Shown piece after piece: positions 43,254 through 52,484 of a stretch of 64,000 nucleotides of DNA (the first letter of the stretch is position 1; each line of letters begins with the position of its first letter). Source of the stretch: Ardenticatenaceae bacterium (GTDB taxonomy: Bacteria; Chloroflexota; Anaerolineae; Promineifilales; Promineifilaceae); contig JASJCR010000012.1 of NCBI GenBank assembly GCA_030065875.1, positions 18,105-82,104 on the forward strand, in the 5' to 3' direction. A model generated the notes under the pieces. The model was not told where the DNA came from. It did no database searches and saw only the letters and a list, made by a program, of their open reading frames with translations. The position numbers were made by a program, and so were the translations under genes.

Positions 43254-43332
43254 CAGACTAGAGACAGCAGACTTCAGACCTCAGACTACAGAGCAGGTTA
43301 TCTGTTGTCTGAAGTCTGAGGTCTGTTGTCTT
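43248..43332. repeat. Inverted heptamer arrays AGACNNC / NNGTCTG
   Basis: Seven units AGACAAC, AGACTAG, AGACAGC, AGACTTC, AGACCTC, AGACTAC, AGAGCAG are followed by five inverse-type units TTATCTG, TTGTCTG, AAGTCTG, AGGTCTG, TTGTCTT. The two halves can pair as a long imperfect stem with the 7-bp period kept. Confidence 0.88.
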
Positions 43333-43430
43333 CCTGCTGGAACCTTCCCACAACCCCCGTCGTTCTAGGGTGTACGGTAAAAACCGTTTACAATATATGC
43401 ATGACTCATGCCTGAAGGACTGGAAGTTTT

Positions 43431-46400
43431 ATGTCTACTAAAACCGGATTCGCGTTTTTTGCAGCCGTCCTGGCTGCCTTTTTATTGATCGCCTGTGGCG
43501 GCCGGGGCAACACAGAAACAACCCCCACAACCGAAGCCCCCACGCTGGCGATTACCTTGACCCCTTCACCCACTCCCCAACCTGAACCCACATTTGATTC
43601 ATCGCTGCTCGATAACCCACCGGATTGGGAGCCCCAGCTGGTGGCGGTTAGCCCACAGCCCGGGCAGGAAAGCTTGTTAAGCGGGTCAATTACGCTTCGC
43701 TTTGACCAACCGATGGACCCTGATGCGGTGGCTACCGCCTTTGACATTGAACCGGCCGTCGATGGCCAGTTTTCCTGGCCTCGGCCGGACACGCTGGTAT
43801 TTACTCCGGAAGGGTCGCTGGAACGGAATCAGCGTTATCAAATCAATATCTCCGATGAGGCAACCGGCATCAACGGCCTGCCTCTGCGTGAGCCGATCGA
43901 CGTGGAAATTGAAACGGTTGGCTTTTTGCAGGTCAGCAGTTTGACCCCTGCTGACGGCACGGCCGACGTAGAAGCGGATGCGGCCGTGACGGTGTTGTTT
44001 AATCGGCCGGTTGTGCCCCTGGTTGCTACGGCGGATCAGGATGAGCTGCTTGAGCCGATCATTATTGACCCGCCGATTGAGGGAACAGGCAGCTGGATTT
44101 CGACCAGTATTTATCGCTTTGTGCCCGATAACGGATGGGATGGGGGGACCACGTATCAGGTTTCCGTTCCTTCCGGGCTGGAAGATATTACCGGTGGCGT
44201 GCTGGAGCAGTCGGCCGTGACCCGTTTTACCACGCAGAGACCGCAGCTCGTCAGCACGTTCCCCTTCCCCAACGAACAAATATCCCCCACCCAGGGGTTT
44301 ACCGTGACGTTTAATATGCCGATGGATCAGCCCAGCACCGAGTCCGCGATCCAGCTCAACCCATCAACCCCGCTCGAATTTGAGTGGGATGAGGACAGTC
44401 GCACGGTAGGTATTTTCCCACAAGCGCCGCTGACTATCGCCACCGCCTACCAGCTGATCATTAGCGGTGAAGCCCGATCAGCCAATGGCCAGGCTGCATT
44501 GGAGCAGGGGCAAACAATCCCTTACGAAACGTATCCGCTGCCGGCCGTCCTTTACACGGAACCGCCAAACGGGTCGACAGATCGACAGGCATATGGTTAT
44601 GTCAACATTCAGTTCGCTTCACCGATGGATTTCTCTACGATCGATGGCCAAATTATCGTTGACCCAGCTCCGGAAGAGATCGAATACGAATATTTTGAAA
44701 ATAATCCCTGGTTGACGCTTGTTTTCCCCCAGGTACCCCGGCAAAAATATACGATTACCATCCCAAACAGTGCCGCTGATCCTTATGGCAATACGCTGGG
44801 CGAAGATTACATATTCTCCTTTACGACGGCTCCCGCCGAGCCGCAGGCTAATTTTGCCTTGCCGTATCGCATCAATCACCTGAGCGGTTCCTTTGCCAGC
44901 GAGGTCGCCTTTTCATCGCGCAACAGCTCCCAACTCGATATTTCCCTTTACGATGTTGATATACCGGGAGAGCTGGCGTACGGATATTATGGCGGCCTGC
45001 TCGGATCCGGTGCAATTCGCGAGCGCCAAAGCTGGCGGCTAACCCCCGCCGGGTCACCGGATGAGTTTGTCATTACCCGATTATCACTCAACGATGATGG
45101 CGCACTCCCTAATGGCGTTTACTTATTAACCCTAAACACGCCTGAATTTAGGGAGCGCGGCTGGGGAGAATCTGAAACCCTGCTGGTGGTGGCCGATACC
45201 AATCTGGTAATCAAGCAGATGCCGGATCAAATCAGCGTTTGGGCGACCGAATTGGCAACAGGTGAGGCGGCCGCCGGCCGGCAAATTGTTCTGTATGACG
45301 GTGAAGGGCAGGAACTTGGCTCGGCCGCTGCTGACAGTCGCGGCGTTGCCGTCTTTGATATCGCCCCACGCTTTGGTTATTACGAAAATTTACTGGCTGT
45401 TTCCGGCACGCCAAACGAGCCGGGTTTTGGCATGACCGGCAATGATTGGTATCAATCAGTCACCCCGTGGGAGTTAGGACTCGACAGCGTGCTAAATGAG
45501 GAGCAGCCCCTCACCGGCCATATCTTCACCGACCGGCCGCTTTACCGGCCGGGAGACACCGTTTACTACCGAGGGGTAATTCGCAGCAACGGATACGGCC
45601 GCTACAGCCTGCCGCGCCCCGACTCGCTGCAGATTATCCTGCAGGAAGAAAGCTACTTTAACGAGCCGTATTTTGAAGAGGTGATGGCTGAATTGGATGA
45701 CAACGGCTCATTCTCAGGAGAGTTTACCCTGCCAGAAGACGCCAATTTGGGGTTTTATGCGGTTCAGCTTTACGCGCCTAATGGTGATTATTTAACGGCC
45801 GCCAACTTTAGTATGCTCGAATTCCGCAAGCCGGAGGTCGAAGTCACCGTAACCGCTGCTGATGATGAGCTGCTGCGCGGTCAGCCAACTGAAGTTACCG
45901 TGGACGCCACCTACTTCTTTGGCGGACCGGCGGCCGATCTACGGGTAAATTACACCGCTACTGAGCAGAAGTTTTTCTTCTCACCCGGTTTGCCCTACAG
46001 CTTTGACGAGGAATTTTTCTGGTGGGATTGGGGTTTCTTTGGACCAGAACCACCCAGCTTCTCGTACGGCAATCTCCTCGAAGGAGAAGGGCAAACAGAC
46101 GCCCAGGGCCGGTTGGTCATTGAGCTCCCATCTAATTTGCTAGAAGAGATCGAAACCGGCAGCCGCCTGGTGACGGTGGAAGCGACCGTGACCGACGTGA
46201 CCAATCAAACGGTCAGCGGCCGCTCTGAAATCATTTTCCACGGTGTTGAAAATTACGTCGGCACTCAGGTTGAGCGCTATGTGGTCAATGCCGGTGATGA
46301 GATTGCCGTAAACGCCATCGCCGTTGATTGGGAAGCCAACCCGACCGCCGGTTTTGAGACCCAGATCGATTTGTTCCAGCGCAATTGGGAGCGCAATGAC

Positions 46401-49400
46401 GATGGGTTTTATGAGCCGGTCGACACGCTGGTCGACAGCCAGACAGCCACAACGGATGAAGATGGAGAATTATCGGTCATCTTTGTGCCCGAAGAAGGGG
46501 GCACCTATCGGGTGGCCGGTTTCCAGGCCGGCGTGGACGAGCCGGTCCAGCGGGGGGTGGTCACCTTCTGGGTTGCCGGTGAAGACGGGAGCTGGCGGCC
46601 GGAACCGGATTCAAAGCGCATGACTCTCGTTGCCGATCAGCAGAGTTACCAGGTAGGCGAAACGGCTACTATTTTGGTGCAGTCGCCTTTTGAGGAGCCA
46701 ACCAGCGCCTGGGTATCGATCGAGAGGGGAACCTTGCTGGAGCAGCGCTTTATCACCCTCAGCGGCCCTGGCGATACGATCGCTTTGCCGATTACGATCG
46801 ATCACGTGCCCAACGTGCACGTCACCGTCATCGCCGTCAAAGCGGAAGATGCCAACATCCAGAATCCGTCACCCTACGCCGATATTCGCATCGGTGCGCT
46901 CAATTTGCCGGTTGATCGGGCCCCGTTTCTGCTCAACCTGGAGCTCACCCCGCGTCTGCCGGAGAATGGGGTGCTGGAGCCGGGTGAAACGGCCGTTTTT
47001 GATATCCAGCTGACCGACGCCAACGGCAATCCGGCCGCTGCGGAGCTCTCGCTGGCTCTGGTTGATCGCTCGCTGCTGAGCCTGGTGCCCGACACCACGC
47101 CGAATATCGCCGACGTCTTTTACAGCGAGCAGCCGTATCGCAGTCAAATCGGGGCCAGCCTCGTTTTTGCGGCCGATGGGGTAATCGTCGAACTAGAAGA
47201 GGCTGAACAGGACCTGGCTCAGCGATCTTCCATTGAAACAGAGGAAGAGGCGATGGCGGAATTTGAAGTTGCGGCTGACGAGGCGGCCGATGGCGCCCTG
47301 GCGGCACCCGCCTCGGCCGTTCTGGCAACGCCAACTCCCTTGGGAACGCCGACAAGTGATGTACCGGAGGTCCGCGAAGAGTTTAAAGACACCGCTTATT
47401 GGGAGGCGATCATCACTACCGATGGTTCCGGCCGGGCGACGGTTGAGATTCCGCTGCCGGATAATTTGACAACGTGGCAGCTCAACGTCAGGGCGATCAC
47501 CACGGATACAAAAGTGGGCCAGGAGAACACCAGCGTAACCGTCAACAAGCCGCTTTTGCTGCGGCCGATCACCCCGCGCTTTTTTACGGCGGGTGATGCG
47601 ATTCAGCTAGGGACGGTGATTAACAACAATACCGTCCAGGCGCAGGAAGTAACCGTACAGCTTGAAGCTGAGGGGTTAAATCTGCTGTCTGAAGCGGAGC
47701 AGGTGGTGACGGTGCCGGCCAATGACCAGGTTGTCGTGAGCTGGTCGGCCGAGGTGCCGGACGTGCCGTTTGTTGACCTGACGTTTATCGCTGAATCAGA
47801 TGAGTATCAAGACGCCACCAAACCGACATTGACAACCGGACCGAACAACACCATTCCGGTTTATCGCTACAATGCGGAAGATATTGTCGCCACGGCCGGG
47901 GTTTTGACAGATGAAAAACCACGTCAGGTTGAAGCGGTGATTTTGCCGCAGTGGGTGGACCAGGATCTTGGTTCGCTGGAGATCGAGCTCAATGCTTCAC
48001 TGGCGGCAGCGGTTCTGGAAGGGCTGGAAGCGCTTGATCATGAGATTTATGATCGCAGCTGCCCCCACGGGCTGGCGCATCGGCTGCTGCCCAATGCGGT
48101 GACGGCGCGCACGCTCAACACGCTGCCAATTGCGGATGCCGATTTAGAGCGCGCGCTTAGCAGCTTGATCACGGCCGATGTGGCCGATTTGGAAGCGCTG
48201 CAAAAGGGTGATGGCGGTTGGGGCTGGTGTTATACGCCGGAAAGCAGCCCGTACTTTACCGCGTATGTGCTGCTGGCGTTGGACAAGGCGCAGGAAGCCG
48301 GTTTCTCGGTTTCACGAGATGCCGTGGATCGCGCCGCCACCTATTTGCAGGCCCAAATTGACCCGCCCCAGCGGCTGGAAAATAACCGGTATGAGGCCAA
48401 TCAGCAGGTCTTTTACCATTATGTTCTAGCTGAGGTTGACAGGGGTGACAGTGGGGCCCTCAAAGAAATCTTTGAGGAAAACCGGCCGCTTCTCGATCCG
48501 TATGCCAAGGCGCTGTTGGCCATGGCCATGACGCTTAGCGGCGGCAATCAGGATGCGATTGAACCCTTGCTATCCGATTTGAACAGCGCCGCCAAAGTGA
48601 GCGCTACCGGAGCGCACTGGGAAAGCCAGGGATACGGCTTCCTGAGCGGCGACATCCGCGATACGGCGATCGTGTTGATGACGATGGCCCGGATCGATCC
48701 GGATTTGCCCTTTACCCAACAAACCGTCAACTGGTTGATGAGCGCCCGCGAAGCACAGCTGTGGCGTACCGCCCATAACTCCTCATGGGTGCTGCTGGCC
48801 CTGACCGACTGGCTGGCGGCGACGGGTGAGCTGGATGCCGATTATACGTATCTCGTCTCGCTGGCCGGGACCTCTTCCGACGGCGCTTTTGACAGCTCCA
48901 ACATTGCGGCAACCGATCTGATCGTCACTGAAATGAGCGAGCTGGATCCCGCGGCGATCAACTTTGTGGAATTTAGAAAAGACGGCTCCGGCCGATTGTA
49001 CTACAACGCCTTTCTGGATACGTTTGTCCCGGCCGAGACGGTGGAAGCGATCGACCGCGGCATTAGCGTCAGCCGCGTTTATTACGATGCGGCCTGCAAT
49101 CCGCTGGAGGAGACGTGTGAGCCGATCAGCGAGATCGAAGCGGGGCAGCAGGTGCGGGTTGAATTGACGGTTGTCGCTTCACGCAATTTGGTTTATGCGG
49201 TGATCGAAGATTACTTCCCGGCCGGTGCAGAGGCGATTGATCCCAACCTTCAGACCAGCCAGGTCGGGTTGGGTGGGGATATCGCAGCCTTTTATGAAGA
49301 TCAGCCGTACCGCTTTGGATATTGGGGATGGTGGTATTTTAACAACATCCAGTACCGCGATGACCGGATCACCTTTACGTCCAATTTTCTGCCTGCAGGC

Positions 49401-49541
49401 ACTTATCAGTACACCTACAGTTTGCAGGCGGTGATTCCGGGTGAGTATCAGGTGCGGCCGACTTTTGCCAAAGAAGAGTTTACCCCTGAGGTGAACGGCC
49501 GGGCAAACGGGAAACGGTTTATAATTGTCAATGGTCAATAG
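43431..49541 (+). CDS. Bacterial alpha-2-macroglobulin-like lipoprotein lacking the thioester Gln
   Basis: 2036 residues. Lipobox LIAC (Cys22), then a Pro/Thr linker and about four Big_5-type Ig repeats (about 65-470, FDQPM/FNRPV/FNMPM motifs). Next come MG domains, with the A2M family block RPLYRPGDTVYYRGVIR near 700 and a bait-like variable stretch (about 1270-1310). The A2M core has AYWEAIITTDGSGRATVEIPL, then the thiol-ester domain (about 1510-1810). The thioester motif, normally GCxEQ, reads SCPHG: Cys1544 is kept but Gln is Gly. GGWGWCY at 1600 adds a second Cys. It is predicted to be a periplasmic or surface protease trap without covalent capture. Usual partner PBP1C is not encoded here. 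Its last codons (IVNGQ) lie in a heptamer array. Confidence 0.9.
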   Translation: MSTKTGFAFFAAVLAAFLLIACGGRGNTETTPTTEAPTLAITLTPSPTPQPEPTFDSSLLDNPPDWEPQLVAVSPQPGQESLLSGSITLRFDQPMDPDAVATAFDIEPAVDGQFSWPRPDTLVFTPEGSLERNQRYQINISDEATGINGLPLREPIDVEIETVGFLQVSSLTPADGTADVEADAAVTVLFNRPVVPLVATADQDELLEPIIIDPPIEGTGSWISTSIYRFVPDNGWDGGTTYQVSVPSGLEDITGGVLEQSAVTRFTTQRPQLVSTFPFPNEQISPTQGFTVTFNMPMDQPSTESAIQLNPSTPLEFEWDEDSRTVGIFPQAPLTIATAYQLIISGEARSANGQAALEQGQTIPYETYPLPAVLYTEPPNGSTDRQAYGYVNIQFASPMDFSTIDGQIIVDPAPEEIEYEYFENNPWLTLVFPQVPRQKYTITIPNSAADPYGNTLGEDYIFSFTTAPAEPQANFALPYRINHLSGSFASEVAFSSRNSSQLDISLYDVDIPGELAYGYYGGLLGSGAIRERQSWRLTPAGSPDEFVITRLSLNDDGALPNGVYLLTLNTPEFRERGWGESETLLVVADTNLVIKQMPDQISVWATELATGEAAAGRQIVLYDGEGQELGSAAADSRGVAVFDIAPRFGYYENLLAVSGTPNEPGFGMTGNDWYQSVTPWELGLDSVLNEEQPLTGHIFTDRPLYRPGDTVYYRGVIRSNGYGRYSLPRPDSLQIILQEESYFNEPYFEEVMAELDDNGSFSGEFTLPEDANLGFYAVQLYAPNGDYLTAANFSMLEFRKPEVEVTVTAADDELLRGQPTEVTVDATYFFGGPAADLRVNYTATEQKFFFSPGLPYSFDEEFFWWDWGFFGPEPPSFSYGNLLEGEGQTDAQGRLVIELPSNLLEEIETGSRLVTVEATVTDVTNQTVSGRSEIIFHGVENYVGTQVERYVVNAGDEIAVNAIAVDWEANPTAGFETQIDLFQRNWERNDDGFYEPVDTLVDSQTATTDEDGELSVIFVPEEGGTYRVAGFQAGVDEPVQRGVVTFWVAGEDGSWRPEPDSKRMTLVADQQSYQVGETATILVQSPFEEPTSAWVSIERGTLLEQRFITLSGPGDTIALPITIDHVPNVHVTVIAVKAEDANIQNPSPYADIRIGALNLPVDRAPFLLNLELTPRLPENGVLEPGETAVFDIQLTDANGNPAAAELSLALVDRSLLSLVPDTTPNIADVFYSEQPYRSQIGASLVFAADGVIVELEEAEQDLAQRSSIETEEEAMAEFEVAADEAADGALAAPASAVLATPTPLGTPTSDVPEVREEFKDTAYWEAIITTDGSGRATVEIPLPDNLTTWQLNVRAITTDTKVGQENTSVTVNKPLLLRPITPRFFTAGDAIQLGTVINNNTVQAQEVTVQLEAEGLNLLSEAEQVVTVPANDQVVVSWSAEVPDVPFVDLTFIAESDEYQDATKPTLTTGPNNTIPVYRYNAEDIVATAGVLTDEKPRQVEAVILPQWVDQDLGSLEIELNASLAAAVLEGLEALDHEIYDRSCPHGLAHRLLPNAVTARTLNTLPIADADLERALSSLITADVADLEALQKGDGGWGWCYTPESSPYFTAYVLLALDKAQEAGFSVSRDAVDRAATYLQAQIDPPQRLENNRYEANQQVFYHYVLAEVDRGDSGALKEIFEENRPLLDPYAKALLAMAMTLSGGNQDAIEPLLSDLNSAAKVSATGAHWESQGYGFLSGDIRDTAIVLMTMARIDPDLPFTQQTVNWLMSAREAQLWRTAHNSSWVLLALTDWLAATGELDADYTYLVSLAGTSSDGAFDSSNIAATDLIVTEMSELDPAAINFVEFRKDGSGRLYYNAFLDTFVPAETVEAIDRGISVSRVYYDAACNPLEETCEPISEIEAGQQVRVELTVVASRNLVYAVIEDYFPAGAEAIDPNLQTSQVGLGGDIAAFYEDQPYRFGYWGWWYFNNIQYRDDRITFTSNFLPAGTYQYTYSLQAVIPGEYQVRPTFAKEEFTPEVNGRANGKRFIIVNGQ

Positions 49542-49551
49542 CCAATTGACA
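49524..49551. repeat. Heptamer array ATTGTCA type overlapping the A2M stop
   Basis: Units ATTGTCA, ATGGTCA, ATAGCCA, ATTGACA. The A2M stop codon TAG (49539-49541) is in the third unit. Confidence 0.75.
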
Positions 49552-49875
49552 TCGGCGACCGTTGAACAGGCGGGCCCTTTCCCTAGGTTCAGGGGCGGAC
49601 ATGTAAAAATTTTGTTCTCAAACGGTCAGACAAGCTCCCCTCCCCGCGTCGGGGAGGGGCTGGGGGAGGGGTAAAATGACCATCAAAAGACCCACCCCCT
49701 AACCCCCTCCCGATTCGGGAGGGGGAATTTGTCGGAGTGAAAAGCAAAAGTGCACTTTCTCATTCAACAAACTAACTGTCCGCCCTCGAATTTCTCTGGT
49801 GAAAGGGTTTGGAGGATAGGGAGAAGTAAAAAACCCAGCTTAACAAGGCACTAAGGTGACACGAGGTCGCCCTTT
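49542..49875. repeat. Intergenic with two perfect GC-rich hairpins
   Basis: Hairpins CCCCTCCCC-gcgtc-GGGGAGGGG (49637-49659) and CCCCCTCCCG-att-CGGGAGGGGG (49703-49725) are bounded by GGGGCGGACATGTAAAAATT (about 49570) and, in the opposite sense, CTGTCCGCCCTCGAATTTC (about 49776). The inverse boundary motifs suggest one composite repeat of about 220 bp. A related one lies at 7386-7531. No gene is seen. Confidence 0.6.
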
Positions 49876-50199
49876 TTAATTTTTTGGAGAAATTCCTAAG
49901 GAAAATTGAATCGCTTCCTCAACCAGCCCCATTTTTTCAGCGGTAAGCGAGGTAATCCATGACCCAACTTTCTCCTGGGATACGGTCTGCAAATTATGTA
50001 GATTGATGGCACATGGACGCATCATGCCATCATGCTCGTTGAGGGTTACCTGAGATGGCACGTCGCGAATGGTAGATGTGATCGGAGCAACAGTAACCGA
50101 ATTTAAATAGGCGATGGCTGATGAGCGAGTCAAGATTAATACCGGCCGCCGTTTATCCGGTTTGGCAAACGTAAACCACCTTACCTCTCCTCGTTCCAT
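49876..50199 (-). CDS. MazF/PemK-type toxin endoribonuclease
   Basis: 107 residues from the ATG at 50197-50199 (MERGEVRWFTF); a longer frame begins ten codons earlier. Family features: RGEVRWF, the KRRPVLILTR strand (normally RPxvVls), PITSTIRDVPSQV, and CAINLHNLQTVSQEKVGSW, equivalent to MazF's D.IrtldkxRl region. It cleaves mRNA at short sequences when freed from its antitoxin. The start overlaps the antitoxin 3' end by 19 nt, the normal antitoxin-first order. Confidence 0.88.
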   Translation of the reverse strand: MERGEVRWFTFAKPDKRRPVLILTRSSAIAYLNSVTVAPITSTIRDVPSQVTLNEHDGMMRPCAINLHNLQTVSQEKVGSWITSLTAEKMGLVEEAIQFSLGISPKN

Positions 50200-50438
50200 G
50201 TATCCCCCCAAACCTGTTCGCTTTCCCAAGAAGCTATTTCTCTATCATCCTTTTCAGTAATTGGCTTCACGCTATATCCAGCTGAATCACGTTCTTCCAA
50301 CCGCTTGATTTGATGCGCCTGCAATGCTTTTTCCAGCGCTTCCCGAATAAAAGCTGAACGAGTGGTGTTTAAATCTTTTACCTGGGCATCAACTTGTTGT
50401 AGAAGACGCTCGTCGATAGTCATTTGGATTGTTTTCAT
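50181..50438 (-). CDS. Ribbon-helix-helix antitoxin
   Basis: 85 residues from the ATG at 50436-50438 (the adjacent ATG at 50439-50441 is also possible); the longer upstream frame has no typical features. An N-terminal RHH fold is seen: KTIQMTIDERLLQQVD, then NTTRSAFIREALEKAL (the sxSefIReAl pattern of CopG/MazE-like antitoxins). The acidic C-terminal tail (about 50-85) would wrap the toxin. It precedes and overlaps the MazF gene. An inverted repeat upstream (50452-50471) is a probable autoregulatory operator. Confidence 0.85.
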   Translation of the reverse strand: MKTIQMTIDERLLQQVDAQVKDLNTTRSAFIREALEKALQAHQIKRLEERDSAGYSVKPITEKDDREIASWESEQVWGDTWNEER

Positions 50439-50451
50439 CATAGTGATAATC

Positions 50452-50471
50452 ATGTGGATTCTTTTCCACAT
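50452..50471. promoter_or_regulatory. Candidate antitoxin operator
   Basis: Inverted repeat ATGTGGA-ttcttt-TCCACAT, 14 nt upstream of the antitoxin start. Position and symmetry suit RHH autoregulation. Confidence 0.55.
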
Positions 50472-50661
50472 TTTAATATGGATGCCCGGATTTTTCAACA
50501 GCTGGAACCAAATAATTCTAGGTGTCGTTGCATAATAGACGGCGCTTGAACAGGCGCTCACCTTAGCAAGAACAAACTCCCATCAATCCAGGCAACTCAA
50601 ACTTTAATTCGCCTCAATGAGGCGTTTTTGCCTGCTAATGGGAATAATTTGGAGAAAGAAA

Positions 50662-51804
50662 ATGAGAAAAAATTTAGCAATTTTGATGGGCTTGCTCGCT
50701 TTAATGTTGGCTGCAGCAGCCTGTACCCCTACTACCGGTGGGCCAGTTGAACCCCCAGCCGAAGTCCCGGCCGATGATACGCCGGTCCCAGAACCAACCC
50801 TCCCCACACCAACCGAAACCCCAGCGCCAACCCCATCTGAAGAAGAGACCGGAGATGGAGAGGCTGCTTCCAATTTGGATGGCACCGCCTGGGATTTGAT
50901 TGAAATGGATGGTCAGCCCGTAGAGAGACTGATCACCATTCGATTTGAGGGGCGTGAGGTTAGCGGCAGTGATGGGTGCAACAGCTTCGGTGGTTCCTAC
51001 ACGGTTAGCGGCAGCACGATATCCTTTGATTCAAGCGGTTTCTTTGCAACGCAGATGGCCTGTGAGCCGGATGTCATGGACATGGGGGCACGCTACCTGG
51101 CGGTCCTGGTAACGGCAGAATCGTTTGTGTTGGAGAACGATACACTGACAATCAACACGGCTGAGGGTGATTTGGTCTATGAGAAGCCGATACCGGCTAC
51201 CATCGAAAACACCCGCTGGGTATTAGGCGGCACCCTGGTGGGTGGAGATGCCTTTGTGCGCACCGCTATCGACAGCGAGATCTTTATCAAGCTTGAGGAC
51301 GGTCAAGTTTCCGGATTTACCGGGTGCAATAATTTAATGGGCAGCTATACGCTTGAGGGCAATTTCCTCTCATTTGGCCCGTTGGCGACGACCAAAAAAG
51401 CGTGTGAGGCTGAGCGCAACGAGCGTGAAGCGATTGTGTTAGAGTGGTTGGAAAAAACGGCCGTAGTTGAAGTTGAGCGCCAGGTCATGGGCCTTTCGGA
51501 TGAGAACGGCATGCTGCTGATGAATTTTCAGATTGAAAGCGAAAGCCGCGGAGAAATGTCCCTTTTTGTAGGTGCCGAACAGGTTGACTGCGTGGGTGAA
51601 GGGCCGCAGACGTGTTTGCTGATCAAGGAAGATCCGGCCGCAGATTGGACCTATTTTTACGACACGATTGAGGGGTTTGAATGGGAAGCCGGGTATGAGT
51701 ACGAGCTAAAGGTCAGCGTTAGCGAAGTTGAAGATCCCCCAGCCGATGGGTCATCGCTCCGCTACGAGCTCATCGAAGTGGTGAGTAAAATGGCCGTTGA
51801 GTAA
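50662..51804 (+). CDS. Lipoprotein with two META domains and DUF4377
   Basis: 380 residues from the ATG at 50662 with GGAGAAAG just upstream; an in-frame ATG at 50617 would hide the signal peptide. Lipobox LAAAAC (Cys21), then a Pro/Thr-rich linker. Two META (HslJ-like) domains: TAWDLIEMDGQ...GSDGCNSFGGSYTV...MACEP (about 85-185) and TRWVLGGTLVGG...GFTGCNNLMGSYTL...KACEAERN (about 193-295). The C-terminal DUF4377 has VDCVGEGPQTCLLIKEDP and FEWEAGYEYELKV. META proteins such as HslJ are linked to heat-shock and novobiocin resistance; a surface role is inferred from the lipobox. Confidence 0.88.
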   Translation: MRKNLAILMGLLALMLAAAACTPTTGGPVEPPAEVPADDTPVPEPTLPTPTETPAPTPSEEETGDGEAASNLDGTAWDLIEMDGQPVERLITIRFEGREVSGSDGCNSFGGSYTVSGSTISFDSSGFFATQMACEPDVMDMGARYLAVLVTAESFVLENDTLTINTAEGDLVYEKPIPATIENTRWVLGGTLVGGDAFVRTAIDSEIFIKLEDGQVSGFTGCNNLMGSYTLEGNFLSFGPLATTKKACEAERNEREAIVLEWLEKTAVVEVERQVMGLSDENGMLLMNFQIESESRGEMSLFVGAEQVDCVGEGPQTCLLIKEDPAADWTYFYDTIEGFEWEAGYEYELKVSVSEVEDPPADGSSLRYELIEVVSKMAVE

Positions 51805-51813
51805 TTATTTTCG

Positions 51814-51888
51814 CCGCTGAGACCGTTGAGAACGCCGAGAACAGCCATTATTTTTGGTCAATCTCGGCGTTCTTTGCGTTCCGGGCGA
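51814..51888. terminator. Terminator hairpin built of 9-bp repeats
   Basis: Stem GAACGCCGAGA (51830-51840) / TCTCGGCGTTC (51862-51872). Each arm is a nonamer array: CCGCTGAGA, CCGTTGAGA, ACGCCGAGA left; TCTCGGCGT, TCTTTGCGT, TCCGGGCGA right. It separates convergent genes. Confidence 0.6.
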
Positions 51889-51897
51889 TTTTGATAA

Positions 51898-52425
51898 TTA
51901 ATCAGCCTGTTTTTCGCGGAGCATGCGAAAAAACCGCTGCAGCAGGTCGGCCGCTTCAGCAGCCATTACCCCTCGTGTTACCTCGACCTGGTGGTTAAAA
52001 CGGAAGCGCCCATCTTCATTTTCGCGCAGGATATCGACAATTGAGCCATCGGCGCCAAAGCGGGTGTCTGGTGCCCCATAGACCAGACGCGGCAGGCGGG
52101 CCTGGATCATCGCTCCAGCACACATCGGGCACGGCTCGAGCGTGCAGTAGAGGGTCACATCGAGGAGCCGCCAATTTTGCAAAAAGGCGGCCGCTTCTTT
52201 TAGGGCCATGATTTCGGCATGGGCGGTGGGGTCGTGATCGCTTTCTTTGCGGTTATAGCCCCGGCCGATGATTTCACCCCCCAAAACAGCCACTGCACCA
52301 ACCGGAACCTCACCTAAAGCGGCCGCTTTCTCCGCTTCAGCCAGGGCTTGCTTCATCCAAAACATGTCCTGCGTGTCGAGTTCAATGTCATTGCTATTGT
52401 CCATTTTCAAACGTGAGCTATTCAT
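51898..52425 (-). CDS. tadA: tRNA-specific adenosine deaminase
   Basis: 175 residues. The cytidine/deoxycytidylate-deaminase fold has zinc ligands in TAHAEIMAL (His, with proton-shuttling Glu) and EPCPMCAGAM (two Cys). The family converts A34 of tRNA-Arg(ACG) to inosine. The first 20 residues (MNSSRLKMDNSNDIELDTQD) are not part of the fold; a start at the eighth codon (MDNSND) is also plausible. It ends close to a terminator shared with the META lipoprotein. The neighbour upstream is ccmC. Confidence 0.93.
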   Translation of the reverse strand: MNSSRLKMDNSNDIELDTQDMFWMKQALAEAEKAAALGEVPVGAVAVLGGEIIGRGYNRKESDHDPTAHAEIMALKEAAAFLQNWRLLDVTLYCTLEPCPMCAGAMIQARLPRLVYGAPDTRFGADGSIVDILRENEDGRFRFNHQVEVTRGVMAAEAADLLQRFFRMLREKQAD

Positions 52426-52449
52426 GTTGGTTTTATTACAAGCCCGTTA

Positions 52450-52484
52450 CTTAGGACTCAGGACTTAGCACTCTTAACTTAATC
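52450..52484. repeat. Heptamer array CTCAGGA/CTTAGGA overlapping ccmC 3' end
   Basis: Units CTTAGGA, CTCAGGA, CTTAGCA, CTCTTAA, CTTAATC. The ccmC stop (TAA, 52474-52476) is in the fourth unit, and the last residues (L-S) are read from units. Confidence 0.8.
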
